Shown in pieces: positions 1-7,080 of a stretch of DNA of 10,000 nucleotides (position 1 is the first letter of the stretch; each line of letters opens with the position of its first letter). The stretch is taken from assembly GCA_034096865.1 (NCBI GenBank), contig JAWQFJ010029054.1, positions 1 through 10,000 of the forward strand, in the 5' to 3' direction. The translations under genes were made by a program, and so were the position numbers. Origin of the DNA: Theodoxus fluviatilis. Lineage: Eukaryota > Mollusca > Gastropoda > Cycloneritida > Neritidae. A model generated the notes under the pieces. The model made no database searches, was not told the DNA's origin, and saw only the letters and a list, made by a program, of their open reading frames with translations.

Positions 1-502
1 AAAACGGCCAATCATCAACTGGCAAGGCGGCAGACCACAATAACATTGCTGCGTCCTGGCGCCAGAGTCAGTGAATTAGTTGCCGATAGACGAAATAACT
101 GACGATGCAAATATCACACCAGTTTTTCACTTGATAGAACACACCATGGTGTCATATCGAATGGCACGGGAACATTTCAATGAAAAAAAGCAACCCGGGT
201 TCAACTGTAGACAATTTGTCGAAAATGTTATCCCTCGATTCATTTCGATCAGTTCAAGGGACATAATTCATAGAGTGTACGTGTACAGTGTTGCGTGTTT
301 GCAAACGATAAAACAATTTCGGCAGTGTATATCCAGAAATAACATATACACCTACTCCTCAAATATACAAATGAAAGCTCGAACAGCAAATACTTCCGTG
401 TCCATATACTTTTCCATTCTCGGACCCTGAGAAGCTCATTACAGGCACTGCCGTCTATCAGCGGCAACCCAATTGGCACGGTCTCCGCCATTTTAGTACA
501 AC
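1..502. other. No gene recognised
   Basis: I see no supportable gene here. An open frame of 116 codons runs from 80 to 430 on the + strand. It starts at TTG, has no recognisable domain and looks compositionally like random AT-rich sequence. The opposite strand gives an 80-codon frame across much of the same interval, which argues for chance openness. It could be intron or intergenic DNA upstream of the TGF-beta ligand gene. Confidence 0.5.
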
Positions 503-692
503 CGGGCCTCCGCAGCGGAACGCAGCGAGGGAGCTCCGGAGCTCCCTCGGCCTCCCTTCTTCACGGCGAGTCCCTCCTTATGAGCAAGGAACGTAGGCAA
601 CGCCAAGCCCTCGCGATTCTCTCGAGATTCTGCGCCTAACAAACGCGCCCCAGTCATAAAAGCGCCCGCTCCGTGTCACGTGCTGATCCCCG
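503..692. promoter_or_regulatory. CpG-rich patch, possible promoter or CpG island
   Basis: By eye there are about 22 CpG dinucleotides in these 190 bp, far denser than in the flanking DNA, and the stretch is clearly GC-richer than its surroundings. It contains a perfect 24-bp palindrome (526-549), a CATAAAAG element near 655-662 that resembles a weak TATA box, and a CACGTG E-box at 677-682. A 19-codon ATG frame (580-639) starts inside it but has no recognisable features. CpG-dense patches often mark promoters in animal genomes, so this could be a start site for the ligand gene or another transcript. A GC-rich mobile-element fragment would look the same. No transcript evidence is available from sequence alone. 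Confidence 0.3.
526..549. repeat. Perfect 24-bp palindrome
   Basis: The half-site CGAGGGAGCTCC is followed directly by its exact reverse complement, with no spacer. The symmetry stops at both ends (G525 and G550 do not pair). It contains two SacI-type GAGCTC hexamers around a central CCGG. It could be a dimeric protein binding site, a cruciform-forming element, or part of a mobile element. Confidence 0.85.
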
Positions 693-1480
693 ACTTCAAA
701 ATTCACAAGAAAAAATGGTGGGTGAGGACAAGGTGTTGATTAGTATGTTTCAATAGTTGAGGAGTGTAGAGGTATTTCAACCACATACAAAGAACTCTAA
801 ATACTTGTCTGTATTTTACACACATGCAGTCTGCGCAGTACTAAAATTAAGACGAAAATCTTCCTGATATCCTGATAGAACGTTTCACAACCGAGAGTTG
901 CAGTAAGATCGCCTGGAAGACGAAGAGTGAGGGCGGCATAGACATGTATAAAACAATGAACAATTCTACTCAGTCACCTCTGCAAAATTTGCGAGACGTC
1001 TGTCTAGTTGACGCGACATGAGCGCTGCAGCGTGAGAAGAAGGCAAACTGCAGCTGTGACTCATTAAGACTGGAGGCCGTCACTTTAGCACGCAGACAAA
1101 TGCACATTGTGTCCTGAGATGTGGCATGCATTCAGTTCAAGGTTAACTATACCGAATAGTTTTTACTGCCAGACAGACTCGGCAGTCATACATTCCCACT
1201 GTAGGTGCACCGAAAGTGACCCTGTGCTCACATTAACGTCACTTGCCCCATCTCTATATACACAGTCGGTGTTCTGAGAGCAATTTCCATGGCAGAGACG
1301 GATGGCAAGCACCAACAAGGAAAGCTGGGCTCCAGGTGGATACACCAGCCACGAATTCAGTAGCTTGGACTGCCATTCCTCCAATGGACTCGGAAGCTAC
1401 AGTGTATGCTGTAGATGGGACGGGACAGCTGTCCATCGGCGCATATCCATAGACACACGGGACTGACGAACTATACATAC
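693..1480. other. No gene recognised
   Basis: Nothing supportable as a gene. Short overlapping frames of about 70 codons occur on both strands at 1163-1478, but they overlap each other in opposite directions and show no domain, signal peptide or splice context. An ATG at 714 gives only a short peptide. The sequence is ordinary, unique-looking invertebrate non-coding DNA up to the edge of the pentanucleotide array. Confidence 0.5.
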
Positions 1481-1760
1481 CTACCCTACCTGCTCTGCCC
1501 TGCCCTGCGCTGCCCTGCCCTGCCCTGCCATAACCTAACCTAACCTAACCTAACATATCCTATCCTATCCTATCCTATCCTAACCTAACCTAACCTAACC
1601 TAACCTAACCTAACCTAACCTAACCTAACCTAACCTACCCTACCCTACCCTACCCTACACTGACCTGACCTGACCTGACCTGACCTGACCTGACCTGACC
1701 TTACCTGACCTAACTTAACCTAATCTAACCTAACCTAACATAACCTACCCTACGCTACCC
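1481..1760. repeat. Pentanucleotide CCTNN array with homogeneous blocks
   Basis: This is a 5-bp tandem array in successive sub-blocks: CCCTG/CCTGC (about 1495-1529), CCTAA (about 1531-1554), CCTAT (about 1556-1580), a long CCTAA block (about 1581-1635), CCCTA (about 1636-1657), CCTGA (about 1659-1700) and a mixed CCTAA zone (about 1701-1745). The phase is kept while one or two positions of the unit change between blocks, as expected if point variants were repeatedly spread by slippage or unequal exchange. On the opposite strand the CCTAA and CCTGA blocks read TTAGG and TCAGG, motifs known from arthropod telomeres. Here they are interstitial and mixed with other variants, so a microsatellite origin is more likely. 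Confidence 0.9.
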
Positions 1761-1950
1761 AACCCAAACCTACCATACCTAAGCCACCAAACCCATGTAC
1801 CGACCTACCCACCCACCTATCTACCTCTCTATCTACCTCCCTACGTATCTTAACTAACTAACGAACTAACTAGCTGACTAAACTAACTTACCTAAACTAC
1901 CAAACTTACTTACCTATTTACCTACATATTTACCTACCCACCTAGGCACA
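1761..1950. repeat. Degenerate right edge of the pyrimidine-rich array
   Basis: The ordered 5-bp repeat fades into degenerate CTAC, CTAA and CTAT tetra- and pentamers (for example runs of CTAACTAACGAACTAAC and CTACCTACATATT). The gradient from perfect to scrambled suggests an older, mutated portion of the array at 1481-1760. Confidence 0.65.
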
Positions 1951-2127
1951 CCAAGCACAGGGCTAGGTGCTACATCGGCCATGACAGTTCGCCAGCCCTA
2001 AATAACTTTTTTTGGCCAGCAAAGAATGACCTGACCGTGCGCAAGTATAGGGAAAATTTGATACTGTTATAGTTCAGGGGTCGCCATGGATTGGATCTCA
2101 TGCACTATGAGGCTATGTGTGTTACAT

Positions 2128-2139
2128 GGACGGACGGAC

Positions 2140-2173
<34 letters not shown>

Positions 2174-2250
2174 ATGGATGGATGGATGGATGGATGATAG
2201 ATGGGTGGACGGACGGACGGACGGACGGATGAGTGCACGGATGGATGGAG
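2128..2250. repeat. GGAT/GGAC tetranucleotide microsatellite
   Basis: GGAC and GGAT units alternate, with a long perfect GGAT stretch between about 2149 and 2193, an interruption (GATAGATGGGT), then GGAC units to about 2230 and scattered GGAT copies beyond. Because 4 bp is not a multiple of 3, all frames stay open and give artificial DGWM-type peptides on + and HPSI-type peptides on -. These are not genes. Confidence 0.9.
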
Positions 2251-2440
2251 GAGTAGATGGAACGTTGAACGGATGGAGGGAGGAATCAAGGGAAGGATGA
2301 GACTTTGCGACCTGTCAGTCATTATGATCTATGTCAGGCTGTTGACCATGCAAATCACTGGCATCAGAGAATCATTTTCTTCCTCGGCTATACCCAAACT
2401 CAACAGGGATTTGTCAGATAGTCTTCGGAAGATGACATCA

Positions 2441-2739
2441 GTGGCTGGCAAACAAGAACTCTTGCTAAGAACTGTCAGGCGGAGGAAGCTGAGATGGTAT
2501 TGGCACACCACACGACATGATAGCCTTGCAAAAGCAATGCTCCAGGGCACCGTTGAGAGAGGGAGAAAGTGCGGACGGCAAAGGAAATCCTGGATTAACA
2601 ACGACAAACAATAAACCGACATGGACGTCCCCACTCTTCTTCATGCGACCCAAGACCGAAACAAATGGCGGACTATCTACAGCATCCAGCCTGGCACCCC
2701 AACGGTCTTTCCGATCAGAGGTTAACTGACTGACTGACT
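2441..2739 (+). mobile_element. 5'-truncated 3' end of a non-LTR retrotransposon (LINE)
   Basis: The + frame that runs to the stop at 2612-2614 ends in a motif I recognise as the C-terminus of LINE-type endonuclease/reverse transcriptase polyproteins in many marine invertebrates: LLLRTVRRRKLRWYWH (from about 2465), then TRHDSLAKAMLQGTVE and GRQRKSW. After a TAA at 2612-2614 the same frame continues for 36 more codons with matching family content (TDMDVPTLLHATQDRNKWRT) to a second TAA at 2723-2725. An ACTG repeat (2725-2739) follows at once, as expected for LINE clades that end in a short tandem repeat. The internal stop, which falls where the family usually has Trp, and the absence of upstream reverse transcriptase domains show a dead, 5'-truncated copy. 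Upstream codons (about 2330-2440) are open but I do not recognise them. Confidence 0.8.
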
Positions 2740-3485
2740 TCGAAAAATGACAACAGATACACTATACGATAGAAGTCGCTCGATACCTCTTTCATCATAT
2801 GGAACCCCTGTCTGCTGGGCATTTGGGGCCTGCTTCAGTAGCTCAGCCAGGGGCTGACCTAAGTAGCCAAAGAAACTATTGGGGAACTTTGGCATGGGGA
2901 TTTCGTATGTAGTAGGTTTTGATTCACTCTCTCTGTTGTTGAGTGCTTGAGAGTAGTTGAACACTGTCAGAGAAGGAGAGGAGACGGTCTGATGGCGTCA
3001 AAAAGCTTGCGATGGATTGAGGATGAAGGCTGGGATGGGGAGGAGGAAGAAGGGGGTGATTTGAGTAATTAAAGTAGAGGTGCGAAGGCAGCAGAATAAA
3101 TGAGGAAAGATTCACTTGTGGAAAGATGTGACCGTTATTCGACAACGTCTCTCATCATACTCTATTCTTTATCCACCCTATACTCTATATCTGTTTTTTG
3201 TCCTCCAAATGATCGACGGTTCAGTCCCCGCCCGAGGTCCGAAACTTTTTCTCTTTGTCTCCTGCAGGGTGTTCAGCTGTGCAAGAGGAACCACTGTGTG
3301 CTTTTTTGAAAGAGTACATCCGTGTGTTCATCTGTTCCTCTGCGATCGAGATGCGGGCTCTCCAGGGAGTTGAGGCTGTGTTAGAGCGATAAGAAAAGTG
3401 GCCCGACTGTCAGGAGGTAAAAGGGTGTGGTGTGGGCACAATTTAATGGATGAAAAGTCGCAATATGAAAAGCATATTTACCTTT
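2740..3485. other. Unassigned DNA upstream of the first visible exon
   Basis: I see no gene. Frames of 69-85 codons occur on both strands (2722-2964 -, 2924-3145 -, 3100-3309 +, 3116-3373 +) but overlap each other and lack domains. If the ligand gene has earlier exons to the left, at least the right part of this stretch is intron, because the exon at 3560 begins with a splice acceptor. I looked for a phase-1 upstream exon with inhibin-beta-like N-terminal propeptide content and did not find one. Confidence 0.45.
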
Positions 3486-3508
3486 GGGGGGGGGGGGGGG
3501 GGGGGGGG
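3486..3508 (+). repeat. Run of 23 G
   Basis: An uninterrupted G23 homopolymer lies about 50 bp upstream of the splice acceptor at 3558-3559. In a pre-mRNA it could form a G-quadruplex and it would be highly mutable in length. Its exact length in an assembly is often unreliable, so treat 23 as approximate. Confidence 0.9.
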
Positions 3509-3559
3509 AGTCCTATTTTGCCAGACAGTAAAGGATACTTGTCTTCTTTCTGTTCACAG

Positions 3560-3845
3560 ATGACGACAACCTGCACTTTCGCATTGGGTCGCCTTCGGAA
3601 GAAGTGATCGTGAAAAGCGTCAACCTTTGGGTGCATGTGTGGCGCAAGGAGAAGAGGAGGAAAAAGAAACAGCCACGAAGGCGGAAGGGCGGCAAGATGG
3701 TGCGCATCAGCGTGGACACCGTGGGCAGCCCCGGCAACCCAGGAGAGCGCGTGGCCGCCCTTCGCAAGCGCATTGCTGAGACCAAATGGCATCGCATCAG
3801 CCTGCCCGTGTGGCTCGTGGACCAAGCGCAGCACCACGCCAACAA
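3560..3845 (+). CDS. Activin/inhibin-beta-like TGF-beta ligand, propeptide exon (5'-partial gene)
   Basis: This internal exon encodes the middle of the propeptide. It is preceded by a pyrimidine-rich tract and acceptor (TTCTTTCTGTTCACAG, ending 3559) and followed by a GTAAGC donor at 3846. It opens with two bases that finish a split codon (phase 1) and closes with two bases of the next (phase 2), giving about 95 residues. Numbering from the first whole codon (3562), LHFRI (4-8) and VNLWVHVW (20-27) match the conserved beta-strand region of inhibin-beta and TGF-beta propeptides. KWHRISLPV (75-83) matches the conserved Trp-containing segment that precedes the VACxxC motif. A basic insert (KEKRRKKKQPRRRK, 29-42) separates two strands and may bind heparan sulphate or nuclear-type partners; that is inference. 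The signal peptide and N-terminal arm must lie upstream. Reading past 3845 gives an immediate TAA, so retaining the intron would truncate the protein inside the propeptide. Confidence 0.8.
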
Positions 3846-3871
3846 GTAAGCCCAGAGACAGTGTGCTAAGG

Positions 3872-3970
3872 GATGATGATGGTGATGACGATACGATGAC
3901 GACGACGACGACGACGATGATGACGACGACGATGACTATAATGATGATGGCGATGATGATGGCGATGATA

Positions 3971-4043
<73 letters not shown>

Positions 4044-4155
4044 CGACGACGACGACGAATGGTGATGACGACAGCGACGACGATGACGATGTTGATGATG
4101 ATGATGACGACGACGATGACCACCGTGACGTTAATGAAAGCGATGTTGATGATGT
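3872..4155 (+). repeat. GAT/GAC triplet repeat
   Basis: An ATG/GAT triplet array with a perfect ATG core of about 24 units (3971-4042) is flanked by imperfect mixtures of GAT, GAC and CGA. The array keeps several frames open, giving apparent poly-Met, poly-Asp and, on the other strand, poly-His and poly-Ile peptides. None is a gene. Confidence 0.95.
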
Positions 4156-4194
4156 CTACACCGGTGATCATAAAGACTAACAACTTCATGGTGA

Positions 4195-4435
4195 ACGAAG
4201 AGGAGGATAAAGAGGACGAGGTAGACAAGGACGAGGAGGACAAGGAGAATCTGGAGAACGAAAAAGAAGAGGACAAGAGACAAAGAAGAGAACAAGAATG
4301 TGGACGACGAGTAGCATGAGGAGGAGGACGACGATTAGGACGAAGAGGAGGACGACGATTAGGACGAAGAGGAGGTCGACGACGACTTGGAGGAGGACGA
4401 CTTGGAGGAGAGCAAAGAGGAAGAGGAGTGGGGGG
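4195..4435 (+). repeat. Imperfect GAG/GAC purine-rich repeat with a 24-bp tandem unit
   Basis: This purine-rich stretch is built from degenerate GAG, GAC, AAG and GAA triplets. Inside it, two identical 24-bp copies lie head to tail (4321-4344 and 4345-4368), with a diverged third start. The triplets give a Lys/Asp/Glu-rich apparent peptide that is not connected to the gene's exons by any splice site I can defend. Confidence 0.8.
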
Positions 4436-4452
4436 ATTGGGGATGGATGGAT

Positions 4453-4546
4453 GGAGGAGGAGGAGGAGGAGGAGGAGGAGGAGGAGGAGGAGGAGGAGGA
4501 GGAGGAGGAGGAGGAGGAGGAGGAGGAGGAGGAGGAGGAGGAGGAG
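4453..4546 (+). repeat. Perfect GGA triplet repeat, about 31 units
   Basis: This is 94 bp of uninterrupted GGA with all purines on the + strand, preceded by a short GGAT run (4439-4453). Polypurine mirror-like tracts of this kind can form triplex DNA (H-DNA), and GGA repeats can form tetraplexes. It lies inside the ligand-gene intron, purine-rich on the transcribed RNA. Frames through it give poly-Gly, poly-Glu or poly-Leu and are artefacts. Confidence 0.95.
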
Positions 4547-4849
4547 CGCTGGTAACAACAATGCCAAGTCCATTTTTAATTGGTTCCCTGAAAACTGATC
4601 AACAATTTTAGAGATGAATAGTTGAAGCAGCTACACCATGTCTGGACCTCATGGATCAACTTATGTAGGTCAACCATGGGCTGTAACCACCATGTGCTTC
4701 TCACTTAATGCCTTTCGTTGGCTGGCGTTTTGCTACGGAATACTTTTCCAGTAGCACTTATAGGGTCAATCGTAAGTATGGGTACGAATGGTCCAGCGCA
4801 AGGCGCGACACTTAATGACTGAACTCAAGCATTTGTTCTGTTTTTGCAG

Positions 4850-6386
4850 GTATCTGACTCTCAAGGTAGCGTGTCAGGGCTGCAACAAGCGCGTCAGTTT
4901 GGCTCTGCCAAGCAACGAGAGTGGTCCCCTTGAAGATGAGCGCTGCATGCGGAAGGCACGCCGCAACGTCAACAGAGCTCCCAGCAATGTGACAGCAGTC
5001 ACTCGCTTCCGACGCGCCAGCGAGAAGGAGGCGGAGGAAGAGAACGAGGACACTCTTTCGGAACAGGTCCGTAGGAAGGGGCGCAAGAACAGGAAGAACA
5101 AGAAGAGGAGGAAGAACAGGAATGGCAGGAAAGGACGCAATGGAAGAAAGGGCAGAAGAGGCAATAACGGCTGCCCCAGGGCAAGGCTTTCCCGCGACAA
5201 GGAAAAATCACGCAGGCCCTTCATGGTCATCGAGAAGCGGGAGAGGAGCGGGGAGGATCGCTTCCGAAGATCGGTCGATGCTATTGCACGCACCACGGCG
5301 TGTCCCCCTGTTCCACGCCCTCAACGCCGACGAAGATCCACGCTGGGTTGGATGAGCAAGTCCGCTTTCGAGAATAACGCCGACTATCAACGAACACATT
5401 CTGAAGACGACTCCAGTGTTTCCGGGGCGTCAACAGGTGCCCATTTCGGTCACTTGGATACGACAAAACCTGTGTCGAATTCCGTGTTAGCGAAATCCCT
5501 GGGACTGGCCGATCCGGAGGACTTGGAATCCCTGAGAACATTTAGGCCCAACTCGATGGACGATGGCTGGGGTGCTGGACGTCTTCATTCCTCAGCTGCG
5601 CGCGCTGCGAGAAGCAGTGAAGATATTGGTAAGGATCTCAGGCACCAGATAGCGTGGAGAATGCTGACGAGGTCCCGCAGACAAGCTTCCGATGAAGAGA
5701 GCAACGGCCCAGCTACAAACTCGCCCTCCAGTCGCAGGAGGCGTGGGCGAGGCAACAGGCGCTCTCCAGCGGGGGGTAAGTCCCGACGAAGCAGACGCCA
5801 GCAGTCGGGCACAAGTCGTCGCGAGGGACAAAGCCGAAGACGTCGGGGCCGGAGCCGCGGCAAAAAAGCCAAGAACAACAACGATAGGCGTCGCAACAAC
5901 GCCAACAATGCCAACGCAGACGGAGACGAAAGTGACGACGACGAAAACAGAGGAAGGACAGGGGCCAGTACTGCAAGAAACCAACGAGGGGAAACTCGTC
6001 ACGCTGAGAGATTCGCATCAAGCCGAAACAGTGACGGAATCCCTGAAAATGCAAGAGCAGACGACCCGGATTGCTGCGCCAGACCAGTCTACGTGGACTT
6101 CAGTGAACTCCAGATGGAAGACATCATCGTGACGCCGTCTGGCTTCATGGGCCAGTGCAAGGGCAGATGTCCTCATGAAGAGCCGGCCGCGGGGAGTCGA
6201 GGCAGCCGTGCTGCTGGAGGGGGATCTGGAGAAAGGCGAACGAGAGATGTCAGTCAGAACGTCAGCGATCCACCTTGCAATCCGCAACAGCTGGCTCCTC
6301 TCACTGTCTGGACCTTCAACGAAGACCACGAGCTGGTACAGGCAGAGCTGCCAGACATGTCGGTGGAGAGCTGTTCCTGCCATTAG
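4850..6386 (+). CDS. Activin/inhibin-beta-like TGF-beta ligand, terminal exon with cystine knot
   Basis: The last exon supplies 511 whole codons plus one base of a lysine codon, then TAG at 6384-6386. Numbering the spliced product from 3562 gives 606 residues. VACQGC (101-106) is the paired-cysteine motif of activin propeptides. A polybasic Arg/Lys/Gly/Asn stretch (169-198) sits where inhibin beta-A also has a Lys-rich insert. RRPFMVIEK (216-224) and the furin-type site RFRR (232-235) match the end of an activin propeptide. A 267-residue linker rich in Arg, Ser and Asn follows, with further RXXR sites RRRR (254-257), RSRR (369-372) and RNQR (471-474). The knot domain starts at CCARPVYVDF (503) and has Cys 503, 504, 531, 535, 571, 603, 605, ending CSCH. 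The intersubunit cysteine is Pro570. NXS/T glycosylation sites lie at 117, 141 and 565. The ligand would be secreted. Lefty-like antagonism is possible, but the propeptide points to activin. Confidence 0.85.
5271..6071 (+). other. Long basic linker between propeptide and knot domain
   Basis: These 267 codons lie between the RFRR site, which aligns with the activin maturation site, and the first knot cysteine. Activin A has only about a dozen residues in the same place. The linker has a Ser/Asp-rich first part, an Arg/Ser-rich middle (residues 388-444), then an Asn/Ala and Asp/Glu patch. It has three more furin-type sites, so the mature N-terminus is uncertain. The last site, RNQR, would leave a 132-residue mature chain. 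It contains a single cysteine (residue 246). Confidence 0.75.
6072..6383 (+). other. Divergent TGF-beta cystine-knot domain
   Basis: This 104-residue domain carries a CC pair, a VDF strand, the IIVTPSGF turn equivalent to the IIAPxGY of activins, CKGRC for the CxGxC knot ring, PPCNPQQLAPL for the usual CCVPxxL segment, and a terminal DMSVESCSC. The two Trp of the finger-1 GWxxW motif are absent (LQMED), there is one residue fewer before the CxGxC motif, and the wrist-helix segment (6171-6275) is Gly/Ser/Arg-rich. Seven cysteines remain: six for the knot and one spare at the first position. Confidence 0.8.
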
Positions 6387-7080
6387 AGCTCATCAACACC
6401 TGACAGGCTCCTACGCCACCCGCTGCGGTCCACGCTCCTGGAGAAACCACGGCTATCGGCCTCCATGTGATGTTCCCGCTCATCAGTCTCGCTCCCAGCT
6501 CACAGAAGAACCCCCGCCATTAGTCCAACGCTATGGAGCGGGAGAAGGCTAAGCCCCTTGTTTTCAGTGCAATGTGTACTGACAGTGACTGTCTTGCTGT
6601 CCCAAAAGACTCGATATTCTACTCAGTCTTGAGCCAGCCCCACGTAGTTTCAGGACAACACCATAGAGTTTCTACCATTTTGTTACTTTTTGTCTTCTTT
6701 GTCGTGTAACATTCCACTAGAAACGCTTCTAGAAGGTACGACTGTTATTCCCGATTACACATTGGTTATACTAGTGTGATCAAGGAGACAGCGAAGTGCG
6801 AAGACATTGGTGGGGCCACTTTCACTGCCGATAAGGAACGAAACATGGAGAATGACGCCTCAGAAGCCAGCGAGGGACTACAAGAATTTCCCTCAAGAAG
6901 GATGATGGGTCTATATTTTACTGTGACACTACCCACACGAGTTCTCGTGATATGTGATGGCGATATGTTCGCTCCTGACTCCCCAGAAGCATTTTCCGTG
7001 CAAAGCAAGCAAACTGTGTGGTCGTCAGCTTGTTCCCAGGAGGCTGGACAGTAAAATCGTGCTATCAAACGAAAAGATTT
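6387..7080 (+). other. Probable 3' UTR of the ligand gene
   Basis: Sequence directly after the stop codon, presumably 3' UTR. I see no AATAAA on the + strand anywhere downstream in the window, so the cleavage site cannot be placed. Variant signals such as AATAAG (about 7180) or TATAAA (about 9043) are too weak to call. A 92-codon frame at 6776-7054 (non-ATG start) overlaps an open frame on the other strand and shows no domain. Confidence 0.4.

Larger units (their letters stand above)
3846..4849 (+). other. Phase-2 intron of the ligand gene
   Basis: The donor is AA|GTAAGC and the acceptor is TGTTCTGTTTTTGCAG|G, both close to consensus. Joining 3845 to 4850 restores an AAG lysine codon and an unbroken frame that passes from the ...HHAN side into YLTLKVACQGC, as the propeptide family predicts. 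About 680 of the 1004 bases are triplet repeats (3872-4155, 4195-4435, 4453-4546). The remaining 3' part (4547-4849) is ordinary sequence with no gene. Confidence 0.8.

Noticed and set aside
80..430. A 116-codon + strand frame near the left edge
   Set aside because: TTG start, no domain or signal peptide, overlap with an open frame on the other strand, and no resemblance to an activin N-terminal propeptide.
1531..1635. A true telomere or chromosome end
   Set aside because: The array is interstitial, mixed with non-telomeric variants, and followed by a gene and unique DNA on both sides.
2091..2322. Frames on both strands through the GGAT array
   Set aside because: They are repeat-encoded peptides from a tetranucleotide array, open in all frames.
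3635..4319. Asp/Glu/Met-rich + strand frames that could look like an acidic protein
   Set aside because: The first is out of frame with the real propeptide exon and runs into GAT/GAC repeats. The second comes from degenerate GAG/GAC triplets.
3866..4573. A 235-codon - strand frame with poly-Leu and poly-His
   Set aside because: It is entirely the complement of intronic triplet repeats. Its composition follows from the repeat unit, not from selection for protein.
4298..4611. + strand frames with poly-Glu or poly-Gly
   Set aside because: They are products of the GGA repeat inside the intron, with no splice sites linking them to the ligand exons.
5585..6054. Frames of 109-136 codons on the - strand opposite the ligand exon, and a 146-codon + frame
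   Set aside because: They are shadows of the GC-rich, Arg/Ser-rich coding exon. The homology signal lies only in the 4850-6386 frame.
6175..6552. A 125-codon + frame crossing the ligand stop codon, considered as an alternative C-terminus
   Set aside because: It has none of the knot cysteines, whereas the other frame ends correctly in CSCH followed by a stop.
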